A DNA stretch of 64,000 bases from Ottowia sp. oral taxon 894 (GCF_001262075.1 NZ_CP012073.1:1711001-1775000), one strand, 5' to 3'; counted from the first letter of the stretch, positions 1 to 8,431 are shown. Notes: a model not told the origin generated them from the letters alone. Numbers and translations: made by a program.

Positions 1-49
1 GTTGAGTGGCGTCACTTTCCTGCGATAAATTGTTTAGAGGCTAGAAACT

Positions 50-415
50 ATGGCTCGTATTGCTGGTATCAATATCCCGCCGCATCAACACGCAGAGATC
101 GGGTTGACGGCTATTTATGGCATTGGCCGTGCGCGAGCGCGCAAAATTTGCGACGCTTGCGGCATTTCATATTCTAAGAAGGTTAAAGATCTGAGTGATG
201 CCGATCTGGAAAAGATTCGTGACCAGGTTTCCCGATTCGTAATTGAAGGCGACCTTCGCCGCGAAACTACGATGAATATTAAACGGCTCATGGACATCGG
301 GTGTTATCGAGGTTTTCGTCATCGCCGGGGACTGCCTTTGCGTGGACAACGCACGCGCACAAATGCACGAACCCGTAAGGGGCCTCGTAAGGCGGCTCAG
401 TCTTTGAAAAAATAA
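50..415 (+). CDS. rpsM: 30S ribosomal protein S13
   Basis: Protein of 121 residues that sits in the head of the 30S subunit and contacts the P-site tRNA. The start [10 protein letters not shown], the helix-two-turn-helix with YGIGRARA, and the basic tail ([15 protein letters not shown]) are diagnostic. Length is normal for the family. An AGAGG motif lies upstream of the ATG. It is the first complete gene of the alpha operon in this window and rpsK follows after 17 bp. Genes expected upstream in this operon (rpmJ, secY) would lie outside the window. Confidence 0.98.
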   Translation: MARIAGINIPPHQHAEIGLTAIYGIGRARARKICDACGISYSKKVKDLSDADLEKIRDQVSRFVIEGDLRRETTMNIKRLMDIGCYRGFRHRRGLPLRGQRTRTNARTRKGPRKAAQSLKK

Positions 416-432
416 TTTAAGAGAGAACAGTT

Positions 433-837
433 ATGGCAAAGTCTCCAGCAGGAAATGCTGCACAGCGCGTACGCAAGAAGGTCCGCAAAAATATTGCGGA
501 CGGGGTCGCTCATGTGCATGCTTCATTTAACAATACCATTATTACTATCACTGATAGACAGGGGAATGCCTTGTCTTGGGCTTCCTCTGGTGGGCAAGGA
601 TTTAAAGGGTCACGCAAATCTACCCCCTTTGCTGCGCAGGTTGCTTCAGAGGTGGCTGGCCGTGCAGCACAGGATCAGGGTATCAAAAATCTTGATGTCG
701 AAATCAAAGGGCCAGGTCCGGGTCGGGAGTCTTCTGTTCGTGCGCTGGCAGCTCTTGGAATTCGTATTACATCGATTTCCGATGTGACGCCTGTCCCACA
801 TAATGGGTGCCGTCCTCAGAAGCGGCGACGCATTTAA
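433..837 (+). CDS. rpsK: 30S ribosomal protein S11
   Basis: Protein of 134 residues forming part of the 30S platform near the 3' end of 16S rRNA. It shows the conserved core [15 protein letters not shown], the GPGPGRES loop and the C-terminal [14 protein letters not shown] purine-rich ribosome-binding site (AAGAGAGAAC) precedes the ATG. It is cotranscribed with rpsM (17-bp gap) and followed by a 121-bp spacer before rpsD. Confidence 0.98.
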   Translation: MAKSPAGNAAQRVRKKVRKNIADGVAHVHASFNNTIITITDRQGNALSWASSGGQGFKGSRKSTPFAAQVASEVAGRAAQDQGIKNLDVEIKGPGPGRESSVRALAALGIRITSISDVTPVPHNGCRPQKRRRI

Positions 838-847
838 TACTATCGTT

Positions 848-867
848 GCCAGAATCGGTTTGTTCTG
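848..867 (+). other. Hairpin in rpsK-rpsD spacer
   Basis: CCAGAA and TTCTGG flank an 8-nt loop. No T-run follows, so it is not an ordinary terminator. In enterobacteria S4 represses the alpha operon through an mRNA structure, but that acts near rpsM. A role here is only a guess. Confidence 0.3.
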
Positions 868-958
868 GTGTTTGCAATCAAGACCACTGCCGTCGCATTG
901 TTCAGCGTGAAGGCTCCCTCGCTTAATAAGTGAGGAAGAAGGAAAAAAGGAATTTAAG

Positions 959-1582
959 GTGGCACGTTATATCGGACCCAAGGCTAAGCTTTCTCGTCGC
1001 GAAGGCACAGACCTTTTTTTGAAGAGCGCCCGTCGCTCGATTAGTGACAAGGCGAAATTTGATACGAAACCCGGTCAGCATGGTCGGACTTCTGGCTCAC
1101 GCACCTCAGATTATGGCTTGCAGTTGCGCGAAAAACAGAAGGTTAAGCGCATGTACGGTGTTTTGGAAAAGCAGTTTCGCCGTTATTTTTCGGAGGCTGA
1201 TCGCCGTCGCGGAAATACGGGCGCGAATCTCCTGTTTTTGCTCGAATCTCGTCTGGACAACGTGGTTTATCGTATGGGGTTTGGATCGACTCGCGCCGAA
1301 GCGCGTCAGTTGGTTTCGCACAAGGCCATTCTCGTGAATGGCCAGTCTGTGAACATTCCCTCATATTTGGTGAAAGCGGGCGATATCATCGCTGTCCGCG
1401 AGCAGTCCAGAAAACAGACACGTGTCCAGGAGGCCTTGCAATTGGCTACCCAAGTGGGTATGCCATCTTGGGTTGAGGTCAGCGTCGACAAAGTGGAAGG
1501 CGTTTTCAAGAAGGTGCCAGACCGCGATGAATTTGGTGCTGATATTAATGAATCGTTGATCGTTGAATTGTATTCACGCTAG
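959..1582 (+). CDS. rpsD: 30S ribosomal protein S4
   Basis: Protein of 207 residues, a primary 16S rRNA-binding protein and, in other bacteria, a translational regulator of this operon. Visible are the N-terminal [15 protein letters not shown] and the S4 RNA-binding domain ([31 protein letters not shown]). The start is GTG, preceded by AAAAAAGGA; translation from it gives the canonical ARYIGPK N-terminus. The four-cysteine zinc site seen in some S4 proteins is absent, making this a C-minus form. Confidence 0.97.
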   Translation: MARYIGPKAKLSRREGTDLFLKSARRSISDKAKFDTKPGQHGRTSGSRTSDYGLQLREKQKVKRMYGVLEKQFRRYFSEADRRRGNTGANLLFLLESRLDNVVYRMGFGSTRAEARQLVSHKAILVNGQSVNIPSYLVKAGDIIAVREQSRKQTRVQEALQLATQVGMPSWVEVSVDKVEGVFKKVPDRDEFGADINESLIVELYSR

Positions 1583-1611
1583 TTTTGGGTCTCGTCCCTT
1601 AGTGTTCCACG

Positions 1612-1630
1612 CCCGCCACCTTGGCGGGTT
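1612..1630 (+). terminator. Hairpin between rpsD and rpoA
   Basis: Perfect 6-bp stem CCCGCC/GGCGGG with a 5-nt loop, followed by only three Ts. It lies inside the alpha operon, so it is more likely an attenuator or RNA-processing structure than a full terminator. Confidence 0.4.
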
Positions 1631-1690
1631 TGGTGCTTCACCAACCTTGCCGGTGCAACGAACCGCAGGTATTGAGAGGAAGTTCGGAAT

Positions 1691-2683
1691 ATGCAAACAA
1701 ATTTGCTGAAACCCAAAAGTATTACGGTCGAATCTTTGGATGACAATCGGGCTGAGGTGATATTAGAGCCTTTTGAGCGGGGATATGGTCACACCTTGGG
1801 TAACGCTTTGCGGCGTGTGTTGTTGTCATCCATGGTAGGATATGCTCCTACTGAGGTAACGATTGCGGGCGTTGTTCATGAATATTCAACTCTGGATGGC
1901 GTACAGGAAGATGTCGTTAATATTCTGCTGAATCTCAAGGGAGTCGTCTTTAAACTGCATAACCGCGATGAGGTGACGCTAACTCTGCGTAAGGATGGAG
2001 AGGGGGTGGTAACTGGAGCAGACATCCAGGTGCCTCATGATGTAGAAGTTGTGAACCCTGGGCATGTTATTGCTACGCTTTCGCAGGGCGGCAAGCTGGA
2101 TATGCAGATTCGGGTGGAGAAGGGCAGAGGTTACGTTCCTGGCAATGTCCGGCGTTACGCTGATGAGGGATCTAAGCCAATTGGGAAAATAGTGCTTGAT
2201 GCGTCTTTTTCGCCGATTCGCCGTGTTAGTTATGCCGTAGAAAGCGCGCGTGTAGAGCAGCGCACTGATCTTGATAAATTGGTTTTGGATATTGAAACGA
2301 ATGGCACGATCAGTGCTGAGGATGCTGTTCGTGCAGCAGCCAAGATTTTGGTTGAGCAGTTGGCAGTATTTGCCCAACTGGAAGGGCACGAACTGGCGGC
2401 CTTCGACCAGTCAACACAGAAAGGGGCGGCGGATCGTTTCGACCCAATCTTGTTGCGCCCTGTCGATGAATTGGAGTTAACGGTGCGTTCGGCCAACTGT
2501 CTGAAGGCTGAGAATATTTATTATATAGGTGATTTGATTCAGAGAACGGAAAACGAGTTGCTGAAAACACCGAATCTGGGGCGTAAATCACTTAATGAGA
2601 TCAAAGAGGTCCTGGCTTCTCGTGGACTGACGCTTGGCATGAAGCTGGAAAATTGGCCGCCTTTGGGTTTGGATAAGCGCTAA
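1691..2683 (+). CDS. rpoA: DNA-directed RNA polymerase subunit alpha
   Basis: Protein of 330 residues. The N-terminal domain (about 1-235) drives alpha dimerisation and RNA polymerase assembly; it contains [21 protein letters not shown]. The C-terminal domain (about 250-320) binds UP elements and activators; it contains the helix-hairpin-helix part [21 protein letters not shown] and the [12 protein letters not shown] motif. Length is typical of proteobacteria. Position between rpsD and rplQ is the standard alpha-operon order. A GAGGAAG ribosome-binding site lies upstream of the ATG. Confidence 0.99.
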   Translation: MQTNLLKPKSITVESLDDNRAEVILEPFERGYGHTLGNALRRVLLSSMVGYAPTEVTIAGVVHEYSTLDGVQEDVVNILLNLKGVVFKLHNRDEVTLTLRKDGEGVVTGADIQVPHDVEVVNPGHVIATLSQGGKLDMQIRVEKGRGYVPGNVRRYADEGSKPIGKIVLDASFSPIRRVSYAVESARVEQRTDLDKLVLDIETNGTISAEDAVRAAAKILVEQLAVFAQLEGHELAAFDQSTQKGAADRFDPILLRPVDELELTVRSANCLKAENIYYIGDLIQRTENELLKTPNLGRKSLNEIKEVLASRGLTLGMKLENWPPLGLDKR

Positions 2684-2762
2684 TTGAATGAGTGAGAAGT
2701 TTTGGAATGATGTCCGCTGGATGTCGTTCTTTTGTGCGCCATGAATGGCGCCATGTGCCGGA

Positions 2763-2786
2763 GGCCGTACCTGATACGGCGGCCTT
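2763..2786 (+). other. Hairpin upstream of rplQ
   Basis: GCCGTA and TACGGC pair across a 5-nt loop, followed by GGCC and a T-run. It sits about 25 nt before the rplQ start and could attenuate or process the rpoA-rplQ transcript. Confidence 0.35.
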
Positions 2787-2810
2787 TTATAAGCAAAGAA
2801 AGGAAGCACT

Positions 2811-3212
2811 ATGCGTCACCGTCATGGTTTACGCAAACTCAACCGCACCAGCGCCCATCGTCAAGCGATGCTGCGCAATATGATGAATTCGCTGATTGAG
2901 CATGAGGCAATCAAGACGACCTTGCCTAAGGCCAAAGAGCTGCGCAAGATCATTGAACCCATGATCACGCTTGCAAAGAAGGATTCTTTGGCTAATAAAC
3001 GCTTGGCGTTTAATCGTCTGCGCGATCGCGATAGTGTTGTCAAGCTGTTTGCCGTTCTGGGGCCTCGCTATCAAACCCGTCCAGGAGGATATACGCGCAT
3101 TTTGAAGATGGGGTTTCGCGTAGGGGATAACGCTCCGATGGCTTTTGTTGAGCTGGTAGATAGACCTGATGCCGTTGTTGAGAGCAGTGACTTGCAGGAA
3201 GCTAAAGAATAA
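2811..3212 (+). CDS. rplQ: 50S ribosomal protein L17
   Basis: Protein of 133 residues bound near the exit-tunnel side of the large subunit. The start [20 protein letters not shown] and the segment [29 protein letters not shown] are diagnostic. A strong AAAGGAAG ribosome-binding site precedes the ATG. It is the last gene of the alpha operon; a tRNA gene follows 18 bp after the stop. Confidence 0.98.
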   Translation: MRHRHGLRKLNRTSAHRQAMLRNMMNSLIEHEAIKTTLPKAKELRKIIEPMITLAKKDSLANKRLAFNRLRDRDSVVKLFAVLGPRYQTRPGGYTRILKMGFRVGDNAPMAFVELVDRPDAVVESSDLQEAKE

Positions 3213-3230
3213 AGTACAATATAATTTTGT

Positions 3231-3307
<77 letters not shown>

Positions 3308-3315
3308 ATATTTAA

Positions 3316-3348
3316 GGCCTGCCAGCTTTTGGTAGGCCTTTTTGTTTG
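3316..3348 (+). terminator. Intrinsic terminator after tRNA-fMet
   Basis: GGCCTGCC and GGTAGGCC form an 8-bp stem with one G-T pair, followed by a T-rich run. It probably ends transcription of the alpha operon and tRNA. Confidence 0.8.
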
Positions 3349-3483
3349 CTGGATGAAGAAGAACGAATATCGATAGTAACTCCAATTGCGTTTGCTCTTT
3401 TGACTTCGCTAACAGCGGAGTCGTTGTATTCGATGACTCCATCGAAGGGGCCACCGAGTTGCGCGAATTGAGAAGAACAGCTA
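3349..3483. other. Short stretch before the IS pair, no assignable gene
   Basis: About 135 bp between the tRNA terminator and the first CTAG. A minus-strand open frame crosses it and ends near 3312, but it runs into the IS and has no independent support. It does not resemble the left half of the dispersed repeat, although the right half of that repeat abuts the other side of the ISs. This suggests a deletion or rearrangement at this junction. Confidence 0.35.
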
Positions 3484-3487
3484 CTAG

Positions 3488-4374
3488 GGCCTGTTGAGAA
3501 TCCCCTCTTATGCTGCAATCCCGCCATGGAAAGAAGAGTATTGAGCGACAAGCATTGGGCACTGATGCCCCCGCACTGCCTGGGAAAGCCTGGCGATGCA
3601 GGGCCAAGAGGCACGGACAACCGTTTGTTTGTAGAGGCCGTGCAGTGGATCGTGCGCACAGGCAGCCCCTGGCGCGATTTGCCTGAAGAATTCGGCAAAT
3701 GGAACACCGTTTTCAAACGCTTTCGTGACTGGGTCAAGGCCGATATCTGGCAAAAACTCTTTGATGCTGTCAGCGGCCAGCCGGATATGCAATACGCCAT
3801 GGTTGATGCCACGATCGTGAAAGTGCACCGTCACGGTCAGGGCGCAAAAGGGGGACTCAAAGGGGGGACTCAAAGCCAGGCCATAGGGCACTCGCGTGGG
3901 GGCGTGAGCACCAAAAAGATACTGGCCCTGTGCGATGCGCTGGGTAATCTGGTCAAGTTCGCTCTGATGCCAGGCCAGCGGCATGACAGCAAAGAAGTCG
4001 AATAACTGATCCGGAACCAAAAGTTTGAGGCGCTGCTGGCGGACAAGGCGTTTGATGTTCAATGGCTGATAGATCGATTGCAAGCACAAGGCGTGCAAAT
4101 CGTGATCTCTCAAAGATCCAATCGACGCCGGCCTTTGACCATTGATGAGTACAGGTACCGCTGGCGTCACCTCATAGAAAACTTTTTTGGCAAGCTCAAG
4201 GAGTTCAAGCGCCTTGTGCCATGCGCAGTGACAAGACCTGTTGGGCACCCGCTATGCTGGTACGCAACGTTCAAGCGCCTTGTGCCATGCGCAGTGACAA
4301 GACCGATGCCAGCTTCAAGGCGGTGATCTATCTGGCTTCGGCTGTGATTCAATCTCGGTAATTCTCAACAGACC
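3488..4374 (+). mobile_element. IS5-family insertion sequence, degenerate
   Basis: An 887-bp element with imperfect terminal inverted repeats, GGCCTGTTGAGAAT at the left and GGTCTGTTGAGAAT read inward from the right. It is flanked by the 4-bp direct repeat CTAG (3484-3487 and 4375-4378), matching the YTAR target of IS5-type elements. The transposase is broken, so this copy should not move by itself. Its right CTAG is also the left target copy of the next IS, so the two insertions are nested end to end. Confidence 0.9.
3526..4361 (+). pseudogene. IS5-family transposase, disrupted
   Basis: A DDE transposase of the IS5 type, recognisable from DNRLFVEAVQWIVRTGSPWRDLP, the first catalytic Asp in AMVDATIV, and MPGQRHDS. 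Three lesions are visible. An in-frame TAA at 4003-4005 interrupts it. A 35-bp segment is duplicated (4204-4238 and 4270-4304). A frame change near the C-terminus separates the body from the usual ending (RSDKTDASFKAVIYLASAVI), which can still be read in another frame up to 4361. The part after the stop stays in frame, so the stop is a point change. Confidence 0.88.
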
Positions 4375-4411
4375 CTAGGCCGAATCGACATTCATCCGGT
4401 ATCTTCGGCGG

Positions 4412-4804
4412 ATGTCCGAGGCCAAGCATCCGCGGCCCAGTCGCTACGAATTGACCCAAACCCAATGGGAGCGGATCGAAGATCTGCTCCCAGGCAAGGC
4501 CAGTGACCCTGGACGTACGGCGGCGGACAACCGCAGATTCGTCAATGGCGTGCTGTGGGTGTTGCGCTCCGGGGCGCGCTGGAGTGATCTGCCAACGCGC
4601 TACGGCGCCTACAAGAGCGTGCACAAGCGCTTCACCCGCTGGGCGGCCAAGGGTATCTGGGAGCGGGTGTTGCAGTCCCTGATTCAAGAGCGAAGCAACG
4701 AGTATCTGCTGATCGACAGCAGCATTGTCCGGGCGCATGCACAGGCGGCGACCGCAAAAGGGGGGCAACGCACCCGGCTCTGGGGCGTTGCCCAGGAGGT
4801 CTGA
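4412..4804 (+). CDS. IS427-type transposase, OrfA part
   Basis: First frame of the transposase, 130 residues, containing the IS5-type N-terminal region (LTQTQWERIEDLLPG, DNRRFVNGVLWVLRSGARWSDLP) and the first catalytic Asp in LLIDSSIVRAH. It ends soon after a run of four A and six G residues. A shift of -1 there continues into GRCPGGLSTKIHM and the second frame, giving one full-length DDE transposase. Confidence 0.88.
   Translation: MSEAKHPRPSRYELTQTQWERIEDLLPGKASDPGRTAADNRRFVNGVLWVLRSGARWSDLPTRYGAYKSVHKRFTRWAAKGIWERVLQSLIQERSNEYLLIDSSIVRAHAQAATAKGGQRTRLWGVAQEV
4756..4765 (+). other. Putative programmed -1 frameshift site
   Basis: The run AAAAGGGGGG lies at the end of the first transposase frame. 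Re-reading from it in the -1 frame gives THPALGRCPGGLSTKIHMAVD, joining the two halves at the position expected for IS427-group elements, which are known to use such slippage. Confidence 0.75.
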
Positions 4805-4818
4805 GCACGAAGATCCAC

Positions 4819-5184
4819 ATGGCGGTGGATGGCCAGGGCCGCCCGGTGCGTTTTATCCTCACTGGCGGCCAGCGTAACGACATCACGCAAGTCCCAGCGC
4901 TGCTGGCCCGGTTCAAGCCCAAGTGCGTCTTGGCCGGCAAAGGCTATGACAGCCGGCAACTGGTGGCGCAGATCCACTCGCTCGGCGCCCAGCCGGTGAT
5001 CCCGCCTCGCAGCTGCCAGCAACCGCGTGCCTACGATAAGGCACTGTACCGACTACGCAATCGCATCGAACGTTGCTTTGCCAGGCTCAAACCGTTTCGC
5101 CGCATCGCCACTTGCTTCGACCGCAAGCCCTCCCACTTCCTGGCTTTCCTCTACCTCGCATCAATTCCCTTGTGGGTGGGGTGA
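4819..5184 (+). CDS. IS427-type transposase, OrfB part
   Basis: C-terminal half of the transposase (121 residues from an internal ATG; the real product is the frameshift fusion with OrfA). It includes the catalytic Asp region (CVLAGKGYDSRQL) and the terminal helix with RNRIERCFARLKPFRRIATCFDR, which carries the catalytic Glu. The frame is intact to its stop, 13 bp before the right inverted repeat. Confidence 0.88.
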   Translation: MAVDGQGRPVRFILTGGQRNDITQVPALLARFKPKCVLAGKGYDSRQLVAQIHSLGAQPVIPPRSCQQPRAYDKALYRLRNRIERCFARLKPFRRIATCFDRKPSHFLAFLYLASIPLWVG

Positions 5185-5197
5185 ATGTCGATTCGGC

Positions 5198-5257
5198 CTA
5201 GTGGAATGGCCGTAAGAGGCATTTCAGGCCCCTTGAATTCGCTCCTCTTTCTAATTT
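5198..5257 (+). repeat. Dispersed intergenic repeat, right half only
   Basis: Begins exactly at the CTAG flanking the IS. It reads CTAGTGGAA, then GGCATTTCAGGCC, then CCTTGAATTCGCTCCTC. AAG/CTT and GGC/GCC can pair around a short loop. The left half is missing on the other side of the ISs. Confidence 0.75.
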
Positions 5258-5643
5258 CTCTCAGGACCAGACTTTGGACGGGTTCAGAACGCGGCTGGCA
5301 TCTCATTGACTGTGGCGATGCCATGCGGCGCCAGCTTCAGCGCGCGCCAGCGGCCACTGCGGTTGATTGCGCCGCTGTCCGTTTGGCAATGGGTTGCGGG
5401 TCATGCAGCAATGCAGTCAGTGGCGCGTGCTCTATTTCATTGAATTCATTGACAGAGCCACGCTGCCTGCCGCGCCTGGCGCCGCCTTGCGGCCCCGCCA
5501 CCACAGCCCCGAAGAGCAGGCTGCCCTGCTGGCTGAGGTGCAGGCGCTTTGAAGGGGCTTTGCCGGGGCAAACTCCACTTGGTGCGCGATTCCGACCGTT
5601 ACGTCCTGGGCTTTGATGGCGGCATGCGCCAGCAAGCACCATG
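5258..5643. other. Possible eroded coding remnant, unassigned
   Basis: About 390 bp between two repeat copies with no intact conserved gene. Plus-strand frames hold protein-like fragments (for example HHSPEEQAALLAEVQAL at about 5500-5552, and VRDSDRYVLGFDGGMRQQ near the end) that lie in different frames, as in a frameshifted gene remnant. I do not recognise the family. Confidence 0.3.
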
Positions 5644-5737
5644 ATTTCGCTCTTTTATTCGTAGCATCATGTCTTAGTGCAAACTGGGCTGAATGGCATA
5701 TCTGGCCTTCGAATTTGCTCCTGTTTCTGATGTGGAT
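5644..5737 (+). repeat. Dispersed intergenic repeat (copy)
   Basis: Left motif TTTCGCTCTTTTATTCGTAG, a core with C-to-T change (TGTCTTAGTG), and right motif GAATTTGCTCCTGTTTCTGA. GAA/TTC and GGC/GCC form a small hairpin. It lies just 3' of ffh, which is on the opposite strand. Confidence 0.85.
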
Positions 5738-5765
5738 TGACCGCAGCCAGATCATGAACAGGTTC

Positions 5766-7178
5766 TTAAAACGGCCCTTTCCCGCCCATTCCGGGAGGCA
5801 TGGGCGGCAGGCCGCCGCCGAGCAGGCCGCCCAGGCCTTTCATGCCGCCCATGCGGCGCATGAGCTTCATCAGGCCGCTGCCTTTGAGCTGTTTCATCAT
5901 GCCCTGCATCTGCTCGAACTCTTTGAGCAGGCGGTTGACTTCCTGCACATGCACGCCCGCGCCCTGGGCGACGCGGCGCTTGCGGCTGGCCTTGAGCAGC
6001 TCGGGCTTGCGGCGCTCTTCGGGGGTCATGCTGTTGATGATGCCTTCCTTGCGGCGGATGTCTTTTTCGGCGCGGGTCAGGTCGGCTTCGCTGGCTTTGG
6101 CGGCCAGCTGGGTGGGCAGTTTGTCCATGAAGCTGCCCAGGCCGCCCATTTGCTTCATCTGCTGGAGCTGGCCGAGAAAGTCTTCCAGGTCGAAGCTGCT
6201 GCCCTTTTTCATTTTTTCGGCCAGCTTCCGGGCGGCGGCCAAATCCACGCCTTCGGCCACTTGCTCGACCAGGGCCACGATGTCGCCCATGCCGAGGATG
6301 CGGCCCGCGTGGCGTTCGGCGTCGAACACTTCCAGGCCGTCGATTTTTTCGGATGTGCCCGCGAATTTGATGGGCGCGCCGGTGATTTGCCGCACCGACA
6401 GCGCCGCGCCGCCGCGCGAGTCGCCGTCCATCTTGGTGAGCACGATGCCGGTGAGCGGCAGCGCCTGGCTGAAGGCTTTGGCGGTGTTGGCGGCGTCCTG
6501 GCCTTGCATGGCATCGACCACGAACAAAGTTTCCACGGGCTTGAGGGCGGCGTGCAGGGTTTTGATTTCCTGCATCAGCGCTTCGTCAATGGCCAGGCGG
6601 CCTGCGGTGTCCACCAGCAGCACGTCGTAATACTGGCGGCGGGCGTGGTCCAGGGCAGCGCGGGCGATGTCCAGCGGCTGCTGATCGGGCGAGGAAGGGA
6701 ACCAGTCGGCGCCGGCCTGCGCCGTCACGGTTTTGAGCTGCTCGATGGCGGCGGGGCGGTACACGTCGCCCGAGACGGTGAGCACTTTTTTCTTGCGCTT
6801 CTGGATCAGGTGCCGCGCCAGTTTGGCCGTGGTGGTGGTTTTGCCCGCGCCTTGCAGGCCGGCCATGAGGATGACGGCGGGCGGCTGCGCGGCCAGGTTG
6901 ATGTCGCTCACGCCTTCGCCCATGGTGGCGGCCAGCTCGCGATTGACGATGCCCACCAGCGCCTGGCCGGGTTTGAGGCTGCCCAGCACTTCCTGGCCCA
7001 GCGCCTTTTCTTTCACGCGGGCGATGAAGTCGCGCACCACGGGCAGGGCCACGTCGGCTTCCAGCAGGGCCATGCGCACTTCGCGCAGCATGTCGGCCAC
7101 GTTGCTTTCGGTGATGCGGGCCTGGCCGCTGATGTGCTTGACCAGGCGCGAGAGTTTTTCGGTAAGGGCGGAGGCCAT
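5766..7178 (-). CDS. ffh: Signal recognition particle protein Ffh
   Basis: Protein of 470 residues, the GTPase that binds 4.5S RNA and the signal sequences of nascent inner-membrane proteins and delivers them to FtsY. The NG domain shows G1 (GLQGAGKTTTTAKLA), DTAGR and TKMDG. The C-terminal M domain is Met-rich (MQGMMKQLKGSGLMKLMRRMGGMKG). The start chosen is the ATG at 7178, giving MASALTEKLSRLV. The open frame extends 43 codons further upstream but that part does not look like Ffh. Confidence 0.97.
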   Translation of the reverse strand: MASALTEKLSRLVKHISGQARITESNVADMLREVRMALLEADVALPVVRDFIARVKEKALGQEVLGSLKPGQALVGIVNRELAATMGEGVSDINLAAQPPAVILMAGLQGAGKTTTTAKLARHLIQKRKKKVLTVSGDVYRPAAIEQLKTVTAQAGADWFPSSPDQQPLDIARAALDHARRQYYDVLLVDTAGRLAIDEALMQEIKTLHAALKPVETLFVVDAMQGQDAANTAKAFSQALPLTGIVLTKMDGDSRGGAALSVRQITGAPIKFAGTSEKIDGLEVFDAERHAGRILGMGDIVALVEQVAEGVDLAAARKLAEKMKKGSSFDLEDFLGQLQQMKQMGGLGSFMDKLPTQLAAKASEADLTRAEKDIRRKEGIINSMTPEERRKPELLKASRKRRVAQGAGVHVQEVNRLLKEFEQMQGMMKQLKGSGLMKLMRRMGGMKGLGGLLGGGLPPMPPGMGGKGPF

Positions 7179-7307
7179 GTCAGGAAGGGCGATGGAAAAG
7201 GGCGCTGGAATGCGGCGCGGACAAGGGCAATCGGGAAATCGCGCGCCAGGCGCGAAAGAAGAGCCAAGAGGGTGGCAGCAGCGGTGGCGAAAGCGTGAAA
7301 GAGCCAT

Positions 7308-7332
7308 GAAAAAGCCCCTTGCGCAGAGGGGC
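7308..7332 (-). terminator. Minus-strand hairpin upstream of ffh
   Basis: GCCCCT and AGGGGC form a stem followed, on the minus strand, by a T-run. It lies between the divergent ypjD and ffh starts and points toward ffh, so it would stop minus-strand transcripts arriving from the ypjD side, or attenuate an ffh transcript starting upstream of it. Confidence 0.55.
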
Positions 7333-7352
7333 CAGCCGCTAAACTTGTGCGC

Positions 7353-8165
7353 ATGATTTTAGCCAGCCCCCCTCTTGAAGGCGTGCTTTTGGGCGCGGGC
7401 GCGGCGCTGGCCTACGCCGTGCCGGCGCTGGCCTGGCGTGCGCTGGGCGAGAGGCGTGCGCGCTGGGCGCTGGTGGTGGCCTGGGCGTTGCATGCGGCGG
7501 CGCTGGGCTGGGCGCTCCTGGGCGGACATGGCGGCGCGCGCTTTGGCTTCGCGCAGGCGCTGTCCGTGACGGCTTGGTTGGTGGTGACGGTGTATGTGGT
7601 GGAAAGCCAGGTGCTGCCCCAGTTGCGTGCGCGCTGGGCGCTGGCCGGTTTTGGCTCGGCGGCGGTGCTGCTGGCGCTGTTTTTCCCGGGGCAGAAACTT
7701 CCGCCCACGCAATCGCCCTTGCTGCCGCTGCACTGGGCGCTGGGCATCGCTTCCTACGGGTTGTTTGCTGCCGCCACAGCGCACGGCTGGCTGATGCTGC
7801 GCTCCGAGCGCCTGCTGCGCCAGCGCGCACAAAACGCCAGCGGCGTGCCGCTGCTGACGCTGGAGCGGTTGATGTTCCGGCTGATCACGGCCGGCTTCAT
7901 CGTGCTGTCGGCCACGCTGCTGGCCGGCGGCATTTTTGGCGAAACGCTGTATGGCAGCCAGCACACGGGCTGGCGCTGGGATCACAAACGCGTGTTCACG
8001 CTGCTGTCGTGGGCCACGTTCGCCGTGCTGCTGCTGGGCCGCTGGCAGTTGGGCTGGCGCGGGCGGCGCGCCGTGCACGTGCTCTACGCAGGTGCGGCGC
8101 TGCTGTTGCTGGCGTATGTAGGCTCGCGCTTCGTGCTGGAAGTGCTGCTGGAGCGCACGGCATGA
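7353..8165 (+). CDS. ypjD: CcsA/YpjD-family membrane protein
   Basis: Protein of 270 residues (an in-frame GTG at 7347 would add two). It has about eight hydrophobic segments and belongs to the cytochrome c assembly membrane-protein family related to CcsA/HemX. The C-terminal HTGWRWDHKRVFTLLSWATF segment fits the YpjD branch. The haem-binding WWD signature of true CcsA is not seen, so direct haem delivery should not be assumed. Position next to ffh, opposite in strand, is common in Burkholderiales. Its stop overlaps the next start as ATGA. Confidence 0.88.
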   Translation: MILASPPLEGVLLGAGAALAYAVPALAWRALGERRARWALVVAWALHAAALGWALLGGHGGARFGFAQALSVTAWLVVTVYVVESQVLPQLRARWALAGFGSAAVLLALFFPGQKLPPTQSPLLPLHWALGIASYGLFAAATAHGWLMLRSERLLRQRAQNASGVPLLTLERLMFRLITAGFIVLSATLLAGGIFGETLYGSQHTGWRWDHKRVFTLLSWATFAVLLLGRWQLGWRGRRAVHVLYAGAALLLLAYVGSRFVLEVLLERTA

Positions 8166-8431
8166 AGCTGCTGGTGCTGCTGGCCGTGGTGGCCGGGCTG
8201 TGGTGGCTGCAGCGGCTGGCGCAGGTGGGCCGCCTGGCAAGGCAGCTGCGGCAGATGCGCGAGGCCCCGCCCCGTCCCGCGCCGCAGCCCATGCTGCGCT
8301 GTCTGGTGTGCGGCACGCAGACGCCCGCCAGCGAAGCCTTGCAAGATGCCCGTGGCGCGTATTGCTGCGCGGCGCATCAGGCAAAGGCTGCGCAGGACGC
8401 GTTATCCCGCCCAGGGGAGAGAAAAGAGTGA
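8162..8431 (+). CDS. PP0621-type small membrane-anchored protein
   Basis: Protein of 89 residues with one N-terminal hydrophobic segment (LLVLLAVVAGLWWLQRL) and a conserved Cys-containing patch (MLRCLVCGTQTPASEAL) followed by YCCAAHQAKA. The Cys pairs suggest metal binding, but function is unknown. It overlaps ypjD by 4 bp (ATGA), and its stop overlaps the pilS GTG start (GTGA), so it is translationally coupled on both sides. Families of this kind regularly sit between ypjD and pilS. Confidence 0.8.
   Translation: MKLLVLLAVVAGLWWLQRLAQVGRLARQLRQMREAPPRPAPQPMLRCLVCGTQTPASEALQDARGAYCCAAHQAKAAQDALSRPGERKE

Larger units (their letters stand above)
4379..5197 (+). mobile_element. IS5-family (IS427-like) insertion sequence
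   Basis: An 819-bp element with perfect 16-bp terminal inverted repeats beginning GCCGAATCGACATTCA. It is flanked by CTAG on both sides (4375-4378 and 5198-5201). It carries two overlapping-phase transposase frames joined by a -1 shift site and looks intact. The right-hand CTAG continues directly into the right half of the dispersed intergenic repeat, so the target was the CTAG in that repeat's core. Confidence 0.9.

Noticed and set aside
3312..4248. Minus-strand frames across the first IS and its left flank
   Set aside because: Run through the IS ends and the terminator; antisense to the transposase.
5613..7298. Long plus-strand open frame (561 codons) opposite ffh
   Set aside because: Antisense shadow of a high-GC gene; His/Ala/Gly-rich product with no domain, while the minus strand encodes a clear Ffh.
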